From NCBI GenBank assembly GCA_051954695.1, contig JBQCHL010000025.1, positions 49,582 through 113,581 of the forward strand: DNA of 64,000 bases, read 5' to 3'. The DNA comes from Terrimonas_A sp051954695. Its GTDB lineage: Bacteria; Bacteroidota; Bacteroidia; Chitinophagales; Chitinophagaceae. The notes beneath the pieces were generated by a model. The model had not been told where the DNA came from. It saw only the letters and a list, made by a program, of their open reading frames with translations, and searched no databases. The position numbers and the translations under genes are program-made. Positions 27,241 to 37,184 of the stretch are shown here, piece after piece; positions within the stretch are counted from its first letter, which is position 1, and every line of letters starts with the position of its first letter.

Positions 27241-28317
27241 ATGTTATTGACCTCAACCCGTTTTATCCGGGCACATTATTACCTGATCACAGCCCTGTCA
27301 ATTTTATCCGGTGCCCTGGGCGCTTATGCCCAGCCATCCCGAAACGACATACCACACGACAGCACTTACTATAAAACGTATCCTGACCTGATCACCGCCG
27401 GAGTATATCTTTCCAAGAAATACACCAGCTTCGTAATGGAAGGACCAGAAGGCATAAAAGCCCTGCGCTATAAGCCAAATACCCCCATGACAATGGGCCT
27501 GAGCGCCTCTTATGGAGTCCTGACCCTGAATGTCGGATTTACCGCGCCATTTTTTCAGCCAAATATTGCAGAAACAGGTAAAAGCAAAGTTCTCGATCTT
27601 CAAACGCATATTTATGCACGCGACTGGGTGATCGATCTGTATGGTCAGTTCTATAAAGGCTATCATGCCACGCCAAAAGGGTATGGTTCCACCAATCCTT
27701 CTGCTTACTATATAAGGCCTGATATGCGGGTAAACCTGCTGGGTGCATCTGTTTACCGTTTACTTAATGGGGAACAATTTTCCTACCGGGCCTCTATTCT
27801 TCAAAATGAATGGCAGAAAAAATCAGCCGGTTCGCTTTTAGTGGGTTTTGAAGCATATACAGGAAGAGCAAAGGGTGACAGCGCGCTTGTGCCCAGCCAG
27901 CTTAGTTCCGTTTTCCGGCAAAAGGATATAACCAAAATGCGGTTTACAGAGTTCGGTCCGGGAATCGGTTACGCTTACACTTATGTGTATGAAGAAAATT
28001 ATTTTATTACCGGCAGCCTTACAGCTATGGGCGATGTCAGCTTTGTAAAGGAAACCAGCGAACACGGCAGCGCAAGACGGACTACCATAAGCCCCAATGT
28101 AATGGTAAGAATTGTGGCGGGTTATAATAGTGACGACTGGATGCTGAACCTGGCCTGGCTCAACAGCAGCACCAACCTGGCGGGAAAATCATCCAACGAT
28201 CAATATCTTATCAAGATCGGCAGTTTCCGGATCGCACTGGCCAAGCGGATTACTCCAGGGAAAAAACTGAAGAAACAGTTGAAAAAGATTGATGATTTTC
28301 AGATGCCGCAGTTATAA
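27241..28317 (+). CDS. DUF4421-type outer-membrane-associated protein
   Basis: 358 residues from ATG 27241. A signal peptide with a long charged n-region (ending GAYAQ, about residue 30) is followed by a beta-rich protein with alternating aromatic strands. The pattern (TAGVYLSKKYTSFVM, then YKPNTPMTMGLSASYG) is the one I associate with DUF4421, a Bacteroidota family predicted to form an outer-membrane barrel. Function is unknown. Its stop codon abuts, with no intervening base, the stop codon of the convergent peptidase gene at 28318. Confidence 0.65.
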   Translation: MLLTSTRFIRAHYYLITALSILSGALGAYAQPSRNDIPHDSTYYKTYPDLITAGVYLSKKYTSFVMEGPEGIKALRYKPNTPMTMGLSASYGVLTLNVGFTAPFFQPNIAETGKSKVLDLQTHIYARDWVIDLYGQFYKGYHATPKGYGSTNPSAYYIRPDMRVNLLGASVYRLLNGEQFSYRASILQNEWQKKSAGSLLVGFEAYTGRAKGDSALVPSQLSSVFRQKDITKMRFTEFGPGIGYAYTYVYEENYFITGSLTAMGDVSFVKETSEHGSARRTTISPNVMVRIVAGYNSDDWMLNLAWLNSSTNLAGKSSNDQYLIKIGSFRIALAKRITPGKKLKKQLKKIDDFQMPQL

Positions 28318-29592
28318 TCAAACCACTATCAGCTCATAAAATTCTTCAGGGTTCAGATACTTCTGCGCAAGCGCCTGCAGTTCCTCTGCCGTTACCGTTT
28401 TAATAGCATTGATTGAATTGTAGAAATAGTTTTCATCCAGATCATTCAGGATAATATTCTTCCAACGGGCCATTATCTGGAAAGGACCATCCAGATCACC
28501 GAGAATACTTCCCATCATATAATTACGGACGAGCAGCAGCTCTTCATCATCCACAAGTTCTTCCCTGAGATCTTTCATCTCCTTATACACTTCTTTAATT
28601 GCTGCTTCACTTACTTCACGCCCTGCTTCCGTGCTCACCATCCAGGCAGACTGGCTGATATGGTTTTGCAGATAACTGTGAATACCGTAAGTATATCCTT
28701 TATCCTCCCGGATATTGACCATTAACCTTGAACCAAAGAATCCGCCAAACAATGCATTTAACACCTGGGCTTTCAGAAAATCCGGATGATGGCGGTTAGG
28801 GAAAGGCCTTGCCAAACGGATCGAACCCTGTACTCCCTGTTCATCATTAATAATGCGATATTTCTTTTCGGTGGCGGGTTGGGCCGGAATATCCACCTGA
28901 GGCACTTTGCCATTAGGCAGATCCCCGAAATAGCGGTTCAGCAGCTCTTCAAGGTTGGCCGGCAGCCGTCCTGAAGCAAAAATGACCAGCTTACCCTGCT
29001 GATAATATTTTTTATAAAAAGATTTTACCTGTTCCTGTTGTAAAGCATCAAAATCTTCGGCAGTTGAATATTTGCCATAAGGGTGTTTATCGCCATAGAG
29101 ATAAACATCAATAAGGCGGCCTGCCACAAAATCACTTTTTTTGAGATTCACTTTCAGCCGCTGCTTCATGTTCTGGCGGTAAATATCCAGTTCCTCCTGC
29201 GGCATGGTGGCATCAGTCAGCAATTCCCGCACCACAGGCAATAGTTCATTAATATGCCGGGTCAGTGTATGAAGGGAAAGCGTTGCGGTTTCATTATAGC
29301 AGGCCCTGTTGAGATAAGAGCCGTAATAATCGAAATGCTCATTGATCTGAAAAGCCGTTTTGGAAGAAGTACCATTTTTCAAAAGAAAATTGGTTGAAGC
29401 CGCTACAAGATTTTGTTCTTCATAAGTATTTCCTGCGCGGAAAACCCACTCAATTGCCATTACTTCTTCAGCACCGGCATGCACTGTATATACTTCTACC
29501 CCATTTTTAAGGGTAAGTTTTTGATAAGGCTTGAGTTGAAGGTTAAAATCTACGGCGTCAACAATGGGAGGAGCTATATTTCTATTCAGCAT
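28318..29592 (-). CDS. M16 peptidase homologue, non-catalytic subunit
   Basis: 424 residues with the two-lobed M16B fold. The zinc motif HxxEH is absent: the equivalent helix reads AASTNFLLKNGTSSK. The substrate-binding Arg/Tyr motif of the second lobe is present (NIREDKGYTYGIHSY). This is the layout of the non-catalytic partner in M16B heterodimers, as in mitochondrial processing peptidase alpha. The catalytic partner is encoded 54 bases upstream. Confidence 0.88.
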   Translation of the reverse strand: MLNRNIAPPIVDAVDFNLQLKPYQKLTLKNGVEVYTVHAGAEEVMAIEWVFRAGNTYEEQNLVAASTNFLLKNGTSSKTAFQINEHFDYYGSYLNRACYNETATLSLHTLTRHINELLPVVRELLTDATMPQEELDIYRQNMKQRLKVNLKKSDFVAGRLIDVYLYGDKHPYGKYSTAEDFDALQQEQVKSFYKKYYQQGKLVIFASGRLPANLEELLNRYFGDLPNGKVPQVDIPAQPATEKKYRIINDEQGVQGSIRLARPFPNRHHPDFLKAQVLNALFGGFFGSRLMVNIREDKGYTYGIHSYLQNHISQSAWMVSTEAGREVSEAAIKEVYKEMKDLREELVDDEELLLVRNYMMGSILGDLDGPFQIMARWKNIILNDLDENYFYNSINAIKTVTAEELQALAQKYLNPEEFYELIVV

Positions 29593-29646
29593 TTTTAATC
29601 AAATAAACCTTTTAATGAGAGTTGTTTTGAGCGGTCTTTTCAGAAA

Positions 29647-30885
29647 TCAGTTTTCGGATAAATAATAGATCGTATTACTGTTTTCTGCTTTAAAAATAGC
29701 TTGGCTTTCAGCTTTTATATCTGCTGTGGTGACGGCTGCATAAAGACCCAGTTCTGTATTCATCATATTGGCATCACCCAACAGTTCATAATAAGCCAGG
29801 CTGTTTGCACGGTTCATCACGCTCATATCTTCAAAAGCCATCATGCTTTCTGTTTTGTTCTTCACTTTTTCCAATTCTATTTCCATCACCGGCTCTTGCT
29901 GCAGTTGATGAAGAATATCATCCACGGCCTTTTCAGCATCTTCGATCTTCACACCTTTTACCAGTTTGCCCTCAATGGTAAGCAGGCCGGCATCGGTGCT
30001 GCCGAAATGATGGCAGTCGATATTGCTGAACAGCTTTTTTTCTTTTACCAGTATCTGGTGAAGACGGGAAGAAGCACCTCCGCCCAGTATATCACTTAGC
30101 AGGTCAATGGCATGATAGCGTTTATCCAGGCGGGCAGGTATATGCCAGCATTTATAAAACGCATCAACCGGCACTTTGGCTTTTATTTCCAGCTTGCGGG
30201 GAGCAGTTTGCACAGGTTCTGCAGGAAGATTGCGTTCATATTTTTCACCGGAAGGAATATCACCAAACCATTTCTGGGCCAGTTCTTTTACCTTTTCAGT
30301 GGTTACATTACCGGCAACAACCAGGATGGCATTTACAGGTCGGTAATACTTAAAGAAAAATGCTTTTACATCTTCCAGGTTTGCATTTTCGATATGTGAA
30401 AGCTCTTTACCGATCGTCATCCAGCGATATGGATGCGTGGTATAAGCCAGTTCACGCATTTTATGCCATACATCACCATAAGGCTTGGTGAGATAATGTT
30501 CTTTAAATTCTTCCGACACCACTTTGCGTTGCACATCCAGGCTTTTTTCGCCAAAAGCAAGGGAAAGCATACGATCGCTTTCCAGCCAGAAAGCAGTTTC
30601 CAGGTTTTCGGCCGGCAACTGGATATAGTAATTGGTAAGATCATTGGTAGTGTAGGCATTATTCTCACCGCCAGCCATCTGCAAAGGCTCGTCGTAGCTG
30701 GGAACATTGATGGAACCGCCAAACATCAGGTGTTCAAACAGGTGGGCAAAGCCGGTCCTGTTGGGGTCTTCATCCCGGGCGCCGACATCATACATTATAT
30801 TCATTACGGCCAGGGGGGTGGATTGATCCTGGTGAACAATAACCCTTAGACCGTTAGATAGGGTAAATTTTTCGAAGTGAATCAT
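29647..30885 (-). CDS. M16 zinc peptidase, catalytic subunit
   Basis: 412 residues. The inverted zinc motif HLFEH (His48, Glu51, His52) is intact and the distal Glu lies in VVSEEFKEH, about residue 128, giving a complete M16 active site. It has no signal peptide, so it probably acts in the cytoplasm, as do processing-peptidase-like M16B enzymes. It pairs with the inactive paralogue that follows. A perfect -7 element lies about 20 bases upstream of the ATG. Confidence 0.92.
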   Translation of the reverse strand: MIHFEKFTLSNGLRVIVHQDQSTPLAVMNIMYDVGARDEDPNRTGFAHLFEHLMFGGSINVPSYDEPLQMAGGENNAYTTNDLTNYYIQLPAENLETAFWLESDRMLSLAFGEKSLDVQRKVVSEEFKEHYLTKPYGDVWHKMRELAYTTHPYRWMTIGKELSHIENANLEDVKAFFFKYYRPVNAILVVAGNVTTEKVKELAQKWFGDIPSGEKYERNLPAEPVQTAPRKLEIKAKVPVDAFYKCWHIPARLDKRYHAIDLLSDILGGGASSRLHQILVKEKKLFSNIDCHHFGSTDAGLLTIEGKLVKGVKIEDAEKAVDDILHQLQQEPVMEIELEKVKNKTESMMAFEDMSVMNRANSLAYYELLGDANMMNTELGLYAAVTTADIKAESQAIFKAENSNTIYYLSEN

Positions 30886-30903
30886 GATAGAGTATTAGAA
30901 CAG

Positions 30904-30911
30904 CAAAAGTA
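30904..30911 (-). promoter_or_regulatory. Candidate -7 element for the M16 operon
   Basis: The minus strand reads TACTTTTG, a perfect TAnnTTTG match, 18 bases upstream of the ATG at 30885. The -33 TTG is not found at 19-21 bases. Confidence 0.4.
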
Positions 30912-30933
30912 GAGGAATGTTTGTTTCGCTTAC

Positions 30934-32136
30934 TTAAAGGATGCTTCTAATCTTCATCTCTAACTGAATCAAGTCATTATCTCTTCTTATCAGCATTTTC
31001 ACCTTTTCCCCCGCTGCCTGTAGCGCTATTTTGTACTGGGCAAAATTTTGAGTGAGATTATTATTGATGCCGACAACCTGGTCGCCTTCTTTCAGGCCGG
31101 CCTGTTCGCCAGGTGAGCCAGCGGCCACATCACCTATTAGAATTTTCCCATCTGTGAGATAAAGTTCTATGCCCGAATAAGAATAATCAAAAGGCTCGCG
31201 GAAATGAGAATTGGGTACCAGGTGTATATCTCTTTTAGCATAATTAAAGATGACATTGAAACGCCGGAAAATATCGTTGCCAATAAGGCCTCCCAAATAA
31301 GGATAGGAAGTAACATTATAGGTGTCTTCAAATATATAGGTGGGAATATTGCGGAACCGGTATGGTCCAAACTTCAGTTCCTTCACTACCGTCATATGCA
31401 TGTTCACTTTCCCGCCTATGCCCTCCCCTTCTTTGGGATAAAGCTTTCTTTTTTTGTGAAGCAGCACACTATCATCTATAAAATCCTGCGAAAGCATCAG
31501 GCAAACACCTGCGCCGATATCGTGCAGGAACCGGGCATTATAGGTGTATTCATCCTTTACCCTCGCCGTTTGCACCGGCAATGAGTTTAGAATAGGCCTG
31601 ATCAGGAAACCTCCTTTGGGATAACGGATAGACCCCCTGGTGCAGATTTCCATCTTCAGGCTGTCATAATCCAGCTTAACGATATAGCGGCTAAGCAATG
31701 AATAACCAATAATCCCGTCGACCCGCTCACCATACACACTGCTGAGTACGGAATAATCATTTACATGGAAATTAAGGCTGTCGACCACCAGCCCAGGAAA
31801 CCGCAGCTTGCGGTTATACAAAAAACCTACTTTCTTAATACCTGCGATACCGCGGATGGTTTTATCAGAAGCTTCAGGTTTCAGTTTGAAATAAGCAACG
31901 GTAGCTGAGTCGAGGGAAATGCCACTGCTGCCGCTGTCAAGAATAAACTGTAATGTATCGGGAAAATTATCAAGCTGCGCCTTGAGAATCACCACACCGC
32001 CGGTTACCTGGAAAAAAGGGAACTTGCTCAGCAGCCTGGAAGGGGGTTCCACAAATTCTTCCTGGGCCTGGGAGCGATAGGTGATCAGCAGCAACAGCAA
32101 AGTTGCCACCGTAGTTAATTGAGTCGCTTTTTTCAT
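30934..32136 (-). CDS. Exported retropepsin-like aspartyl protease with PDZ domain
   Basis: 400 residues. Signal peptide about 1-24, then two aspartyl-protease-like lobes: the first active-site loop is ILDSGSSG (Asp67), the second position reads HDIGAG near residue 206. The C-terminus (about 315-395) is a PDZ domain (GSPGEQAGLKEGDQVVGIN). The arrangement is common in Bacteroidota and is thought to be a periplasmic protease; DSG in place of DTG in the first lobe is usual for the family. Substrates are not known. Confidence 0.85.
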   Translation of the reverse strand: MKKATQLTTVATLLLLLITYRSQAQEEFVEPPSRLLSKFPFFQVTGGVVILKAQLDNFPDTLQFILDSGSSGISLDSATVAYFKLKPEASDKTIRGIAGIKKVGFLYNRKLRFPGLVVDSLNFHVNDYSVLSSVYGERVDGIIGYSLLSRYIVKLDYDSLKMEICTRGSIRYPKGGFLIRPILNSLPVQTARVKDEYTYNARFLHDIGAGVCLMLSQDFIDDSVLLHKKRKLYPKEGEGIGGKVNMHMTVVKELKFGPYRFRNIPTYIFEDTYNVTSYPYLGGLIGNDIFRRFNVIFNYAKRDIHLVPNSHFREPFDYSYSGIELYLTDGKILIGDVAAGSPGEQAGLKEGDQVVGINNNLTQNFAQYKIALQAAGEKVKMLIRRDNDLIQLEMKIRSIL

Positions 32137-32275
32137 ATGACTAGGTTAGTCGTCCTCAGCAGTTTTGGTTTACCTAAGCTCGATGCAGCAGTCCTTTATT
32201 CTACATAATCACAGTTAAATTACTTCTTTCAATGCCATAAAAAAAACCGTTCAGCCTTTTTCTTGTTATTGATTG

Positions 32276-32283
32276 TATTTTTG
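32276..32283 (+). promoter_or_regulatory. Candidate -7 element for mqnC
   Basis: TATTTTTG is a perfect match to TAnnTTTG. It lies 49 bases before the mqnC ATG, giving a leader of about 40 bases that holds the GC-rich hairpin at 32284-32320. A TTG at the right distance upstream is missing. Confidence 0.45.
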
Positions 32284-32320
32284 CGGCGGCCGCCTTCGCC
32301 AAGGCTTCGCCGGCCACTGT
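32284..32320 (+). repeat. GC-rich imperfect hairpin in the mqnC leader
   Basis: The sequence GCCTTCGCC-AA-GGCTTCGCC sits between GGCCG and CGGCC, which pair as outer arms. Its composition is far from the AT-rich surroundings and it resembles the CTTCG-containing repeats seen at 14951-15000 and 49836-49850. If transcribed it would fold just upstream of the start codon. Confidence 0.5.
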
Positions 32321-32332
32321 AAAACCCTAATC

Positions 32333-33457
32333 ATGGAATTAGCTGATTTGTTAGCAAGGGCGCTCAATTTTGAGTTCCTGACTGTAGAAGAAGGCGTTCA
32401 TCTTTATCATCATGCCCCGCTCACTGACCTGATGTTCGTAGCCGATGAGTTGCGCAAAAAACAGGTGCCTCATGGAAAAGTGACATGGCAGATAGACCGC
32501 AATGTGAACACCACCAATGTCTGTATCGCCAATTGTAAGTTCTGCAATTTCTTCCGCATTCCCGGCCATCCCGAAGCCTATATCACCGATATGCCGGTGT
32601 ACCGCAAAAAAATTGAGGAGACCCTGAAATATGGCGGCGACCAGCTTTTATTGCAGGGCGGCCATCACCCGGAATTAGGGCTGCAGTTTTATGTAGACAC
32701 TTTCCGTCAGATCAAACAGGAATTCCCTACCATTAAGTTACATGCGCTCGGGCCTCCCGAGATCGCCCATATCACCAAACTGGAAAAAAGTACCCACCGT
32801 GAAGTATTGCAGGCATTAAAAAACGCAGGCATGGACTCGTTGCCCGGCGCCGGTGCTGAAATACTGATCGACCGGGTTCGCCGCCTCATCTCCAAAGGAA
32901 AATGCGGAGCACAGGAATGGTTGGATATTATGCATGAAGCACATAAACTGAATATCACTACATCGGCCACTATGATGTTTGGCCATGTTGAAACCATTGA
33001 AGAACGTTTTGAGCACCTGGTAAGCATCCGTGAAGTGCAAAGCCACAAGCCTGCTGAAGCAAAAGGCTTTCTGGCATTCATTCCCTGGACTTTCCAGGAT
33101 GTGGACACGCTGCTCACCCGGATCCGCGGAGTACATAATCTTACCACGCCGGAAGAATATATCCGGATGATCGCGCTGAGCAGGATCATGCTGCCCAATG
33201 TGAAAAACATACAGGCTTCCTGGCTCACCGTAGGAAAACAAACAGCTTCTATTTGCCTGCACGCCGGCGCAAATGATTTTGGTTCCATCATGATCGAAGA
33301 AAATGTAGTGAGCGCAGCCGGCGCCCCTCACCGTTTCACTTACCGCACTATACAGGAGGCGATCCGCGAAGCTGGTTTTGAGCCACAATTAAGAAATCAA
33401 CAGTATGAGTGGAGGGATATACCGGCGACAATCGAAGAACAGGTGATCAATTACTAG
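32333..33457 (+). CDS. mqnC: Cyclic dehypoxanthinyl futalosine synthase (radical SAM)
   Basis: 374 residues from the ATG at 32333; an in-frame extension to 32273 covers the promoter and is not real. The radical-SAM cysteines are CIANCKFC (Cys64, Cys68, Cys71), followed by QLLLQGGHHPELGL and, near the end, HAGANDFGSIMIEENVV, which distinguishes MqnC from MqnE. It cyclises dehypoxanthinyl futalosine in the futalosine route to menaquinone, the quinone used by the alternative complex III in this window. No other mqn genes are near. Confidence 0.92.
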   Translation: MELADLLARALNFEFLTVEEGVHLYHHAPLTDLMFVADELRKKQVPHGKVTWQIDRNVNTTNVCIANCKFCNFFRIPGHPEAYITDMPVYRKKIEETLKYGGDQLLLQGGHHPELGLQFYVDTFRQIKQEFPTIKLHALGPPEIAHITKLEKSTHREVLQALKNAGMDSLPGAGAEILIDRVRRLISKGKCGAQEWLDIMHEAHKLNITTSATMMFGHVETIEERFEHLVSIREVQSHKPAEAKGFLAFIPWTFQDVDTLLTRIRGVHNLTTPEEYIRMIALSRIMLPNVKNIQASWLTVGKQTASICLHAGANDFGSIMIEENVVSAAGAPHRFTYRTIQEAIREAGFEPQLRNQQYEWRDIPATIEEQVINY

Positions 33458-33486
33458 CCGAATACGTAAAAAATAAGAACTCTCAC

Positions 33487-33795
33487 ATGAAAGCCAAAAG
33501 TACATTTAACTGGTTCCGTAAGATCGCCCTGGCAGAAGGGGTTTCATTCCTGGTCCTGTTGTTTATTGCCATGCCATTAAAATATATGGCTGATATGCCA
33601 ACGGCAGTTCGTATCGTTGGCGGTTTGCATGGATTGTTGTTTATCGGGTTTATAGTGATGGCTTTTGAAGTAAAAAAAGAAACCGGTAAAGACTGGGCAT
33701 GGATAGGTAAAGCATTCCTGGCATCTATTATTCCGTTCGGAACTTTTGTGATGGACAGGCAATGGAAAAAAGAAGAGGCAGCCCTTGTTGGATAA
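33487..33795 (+). CDS. DUF3817 family small membrane protein
   Basis: 102 residues from the ATG at 33487; the longer in-frame start at 33409 would overlap mqnC and is less likely. Three hydrophobic helices are visible (about 14-32, 41-60, 72-90), with the family features ALAEGVSFLVLL near the start and GGLHGLLF in the middle. Function is unknown. It follows mqnC by 29 bases and is probably in its operon. Confidence 0.85.
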   Translation: MKAKSTFNWFRKIALAEGVSFLVLLFIAMPLKYMADMPTAVRIVGGLHGLLFIGFIVMAFEVKKETGKDWAWIGKAFLASIIPFGTFVMDRQWKKEEAALVG

Positions 33796-33842
33796 TGTAA
33801 TATCATAAAAAGCGCAATGATGATGTGCTCTATAAAATAAAA

Positions 33843-33862
33843 GGGCCGGCTCTCGCCGGCCC
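33843..33862 (-). terminator. Terminator of the outer-membrane receptor gene
   Basis: An 8-bp GC-only stem (33843-33850 with 33855-33862, arm GGGCCGGC) and TCTC loop. On the minus strand it is followed by a T-rich tract (complement of the A-rich 33830-33842). It lies 78 bases after the stop of the minus-strand barrel protein and faces the DUF3817 gene. Confidence 0.65.
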
Positions 33863-33940
33863 CCAACAATGAGGCACTATTGCGCTACCTGCTCCGTAGC
33901 CAGTGCCCATCTCAGCCTTCAATATCATTATAGGCAGAGC

Positions 33941-36307
33941 TTACAATCTGTTTTTCTCATCACTGTTATTCTGATCAATCCTTTTTTTCGTAAATGCTTT
34001 TCCTGCGCGGAACGTATACGCAAGCGATAAACTGAAAGTGCGCGTTGGCCGTTTCTGATAAAAATCGATCCTTGTATTATTGAACTGTGTCAATTCTTTT
34101 TCACGGAACGTGTTGAAAATATCACTTACATAAAACCGCAGCCGACCCCTGTCTTTCCAAAGCTTTCGGGTAATGCCGATATCTATATAAAAGATATCAG
34201 ACTGCCGGTTGTTGGCACGGATATATGGAGAAGTATATTCCATGAACATATCAAAATCCGCTACTTTCTTCCAGGTGATCATCTGAACCGTTTGAAAAGA
34301 AAAAGACTTTTGTGACAGACGAATAGTATCCAGGTCATTTGAAAAACGATACGCCATGAAACTATTGCGGCTGTTCCAGTTTTTAGTAATATTGAATGAA
34401 GCCTCTAGTGAAAGCCCGTATTCTGTGCTGTTAGGGTAGTTTTTTGATTTGTATTCAATGATATTATCATCGATGGTACTGGCAGTTTGCGCGATATAAT
34501 TGCTGGTAGATTGAAAATAAGCCGTTGCTGTATAATTCTGCCGGTATGTATATCCTCCACGAACACTGTGTGTGTATTGCGGCACCAGGTTGGGGTTGCC
34601 GGTAAGCACCGTAAAGTCATGTACCTGCAGCCGGTAAGGGTTCAGATCATTATACCCCGGCCTTCTCACCCTTCTTGAGTAATTCAGACTAAGACTATTT
34701 CCTTTTTCTTCATTAAAACTATGTGTAATAAATAAGGAAGGAAACCAGCCAAAATATTCCCGGTTGATCGTCTGGTCCAGTGTAATCGAATACCCCTCCG
34801 CCCAGGTTTTTTCTCCGCGCAAACCCGCTTTGACACTTGTTTTATGAAATACTTTTTCAAAGGAACCATAAAACATCAGCAGGGCTTCAGTATACTGGAA
34901 TTCATTGCTGGCTGCCGGATCTTTCGTCCAATCATTATCTCTGAACCGTTCGGTCAGTACAGTGTTGCCCCGATCAGTATACACATATTTAACTCCTGAT
35001 TTAATAGCAGATTGGTTTCTTAATGCCTTTGTATAATCTGCCTGTATGCTCGACAGGCCGGTATTGCTGGGTGTATTCGTCCGGTAAAACTGATCTCGGA
35101 GCGGATCACTGTAAGTTGAATTCAGTTCATTGACCTCTTTCTTGGTACTTGTAGTATAATCTGCAATAATGCGCAGCAATGAACCCATTGTATCCATCTT
35201 CCATCCATAGTTCAATGTATAGCTCGCCTGCCAGGGTTTTCTTCTCCAATCGGAGATAGCATTGCCCGTGATCTTTTCAGCAGGCATTGTGTATTCCAAT
35301 CCTGAATGAAAGCTTTGAATCAGTTTATTTGCTACGCCTATCATTTGAAAGTTTATGGAATGATTAGCTGAAAAATCATAGACCAGGCCTGTCCTGAATT
35401 GGTGGCGGGTGTTGTTGTTATACCGCCTTGTATCGTTATAGATATTGCTTTTGTCGGGATAAAGCACATTTGTCCACCCCTTGTAAGCATTTTGATCATT
35501 ATTGAAATTATACCCTCCAACCAAATACAATCGCTTTAGTTTATAATCAAGTGAAGCGCCAAGAGCCGAATAGGGGTCACTGTTCTGTTGCTTGTATTGA
35601 GCTGATAGTGTGCCCGTCAGTCCATCCCGTCTTGATCTTTTAAGAATGATATGTACAATCCCTCCTGATGATGCAGCTTCGAATTCTGCCGGCGGGTTGG
35701 GGATCACTTCTATTTTACTGATATCTTCTGAACGGAGTGAGCGGAGAAAATCGGCCAGCTCAGCAGAGCTCATTCTTTGCACCACATCATTGATCATAAC
35801 AGTAACGGTTTGCCCGCCAGTGATACGGATACTTCCGTCAGGACTTACCCATAAACCCGGTGAACGTTGCAGCACATCCAAACCGGAATTACCATTAGCG
35901 AGATAAGTGTTCTCTACATTCACAATATACCGGTCGGAGCGGCGTGTTACCAATGGTTTCCTTGATGACACTACCACCTCTCCTAAAGTATTCTCTCTAT
36001 CTAAAAGTATCAGTTTCGCTAAAGACGTTGCATCAGGATAAGTAAATTTTTTACTGAATGGTTGATAGCCGATCAGCGATAACTGGATCGTATAAGTAGT
36101 GCCTTCGGAAAAATTTGCTTTCAATTGAAACCCGCCTGATTCGTTGGTGACTGCACCGGCAATAAAGCTGCTGTCTTTCAACAGTGCTACGGAAACAAGG
36201 CCTAATGGCTTATCATTTACCGTAGCCACATGACCAGATATAACCTGGCTGCAAGCATAGCGGACAGACGCAGTAAAAATGATAAGGAGTAAGGTGGCTG
36301 TTTTCAT
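33941..36307 (-). CDS. TonB-dependent-receptor-like outer membrane barrel protein
   Basis: 788 residues from ATG 36307 (an ATG three codons upstream is possible). Signal peptide about 1-20 (ending VRYACS), CarboxypepD_reg-like domain about 22-105, plug-like domain about 120-225 (GLDVLQRSPGLWVSPDGSI, IEVIPNPPAEFEAASSGGI), and a C-terminal barrel of the OMP_b-brl_3 type. The ligand is unknown. No SusD partner is adjacent. The LytTR two-component pair begins just upstream on the same strand and could control it. Confidence 0.88.
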   Translation of the reverse strand: MKTATLLLIIFTASVRYACSQVISGHVATVNDKPLGLVSVALLKDSSFIAGAVTNESGGFQLKANFSEGTTYTIQLSLIGYQPFSKKFTYPDATSLAKLILLDRENTLGEVVVSSRKPLVTRRSDRYIVNVENTYLANGNSGLDVLQRSPGLWVSPDGSIRITGGQTVTVMINDVVQRMSSAELADFLRSLRSEDISKIEVIPNPPAEFEAASSGGIVHIILKRSRRDGLTGTLSAQYKQQNSDPYSALGASLDYKLKRLYLVGGYNFNNDQNAYKGWTNVLYPDKSNIYNDTRRYNNNTRHQFRTGLVYDFSANHSINFQMIGVANKLIQSFHSGLEYTMPAEKITGNAISDWRRKPWQASYTLNYGWKMDTMGSLLRIIADYTTSTKKEVNELNSTYSDPLRDQFYRTNTPSNTGLSSIQADYTKALRNQSAIKSGVKYVYTDRGNTVLTERFRDNDWTKDPAASNEFQYTEALLMFYGSFEKVFHKTSVKAGLRGEKTWAEGYSITLDQTINREYFGWFPSLFITHSFNEEKGNSLSLNYSRRVRRPGYNDLNPYRLQVHDFTVLTGNPNLVPQYTHSVRGGYTYRQNYTATAYFQSTSNYIAQTASTIDDNIIEYKSKNYPNSTEYGLSLEASFNITKNWNSRNSFMAYRFSNDLDTIRLSQKSFSFQTVQMITWKKVADFDMFMEYTSPYIRANNRQSDIFYIDIGITRKLWKDRGRLRFYVSDIFNTFREKELTQFNNTRIDFYQKRPTRTFSLSLAYTFRAGKAFTKKRIDQNNSDEKNRL

Positions 36308-36425
36308 ATACAGCATAAAAATATCCCTACCATATATTTTGGCGGACGGGAACGAGCAGTTTGCGGGAATGGATGAGCCGGTTGCGGCCCCCGCGAAGGC
36401 GGCAAAGAGGTGCTTATTGGCAAAA

Positions 36426-37178
36426 TTATTTGCCGGATTGCAGCTTTTTTAAAAGCATTTCCTTTTTGGAGCGGGATACATCTACTTCAACCCCATCGCT
36501 CATCAGCAAAGTACCCCCTTCACCGCGGGTGTACTTTTTTATCTCGTTGAGGTTTACAAGACATGAATGGTGAACGCGGAGAAATGGGTATTCTTCCAGC
36601 ATCTCTTCTATTTCTTTAAGCGTACGGGAAATGATCAGCTTTTGTTTGTCTTTTAAAACAAGCGTCGTGTAATTACTACTGGCCATGCAATAGAGAATGG
36701 AATCAACGGCTATCACCTGCAGGCCTTCCATAGTCGGTAAAGCGATCCGGTTGGTGGGAGCTGAGGGCTGCCGCAATTTTTCGAGTAATATATCCAGTTG
36801 GCCCGGCAGTGATGATGAGGATAATAGCTCTGTTGCTTTTTTTACGGCCGATTTCAGTTCCTGCGGATCAATCGGCTTCAACAAGTAATCGAGTGCGCTG
36901 AAGCGTATCGCTTTAATGGCATATTGATCATAGCTCGTAGTGAAAATGACCTGAAATGGTACAGGGGCCAGGCTTTCCAGCAGCTCAAAACCGTTCTTAT
37001 GTGGCATTTCAACATCGAGGAAAACAAGCTGTGGCTTAATAGAACTGATTGCCCCTTCAGCCTCTTTTGCCGAATGACAGGTTGCTTCTACATTCACTTC
37101 AGGACAATGCTTTTTCAACAAGGTCAGTAGTGCCTTGCAGGCATAAGGCTCATCATCCACTACAATCGTTCTAATCAT
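36426..37178 (-). CDS. LytTR response regulator
   Basis: 250 residues. Receiver domain about 1-120 with Asp55 (LVFLDVEM) and acidic pocket VVDDE; a LytTR DNA-binding domain about 145-248 with the typical end LRVHHSCLVNLNEI. It begins 6 bases after the kinase gene, forming an operon with it. LytTR regulators bind paired direct repeats. Confidence 0.93.
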   Translation of the reverse strand: MIRTIVVDDEPYACKALLTLLKKHCPEVNVEATCHSAKEAEGAISSIKPQLVFLDVEMPHKNGFELLESLAPVPFQVIFTTSYDQYAIKAIRFSALDYLLKPIDPQELKSAVKKATELLSSSSLPGQLDILLEKLRQPSAPTNRIALPTMEGLQVIAVDSILYCMASSNYTTLVLKDKQKLIISRTLKEIEEMLEEYPFLRVHHSCLVNLNEIKKYTRGEGGTLLMSDGVEVDVSRSKKEMLLKKLQSGK

Positions 37179-37184
37179 TTGCTG

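Noticed and set aside
28318..32136. A protease-based defence or secretion system (M16 pair plus PDZ protease)
   Set aside because: These are common housekeeping proteases in the phylum; no toxin, sensor or mobile-element gene accompanies them.
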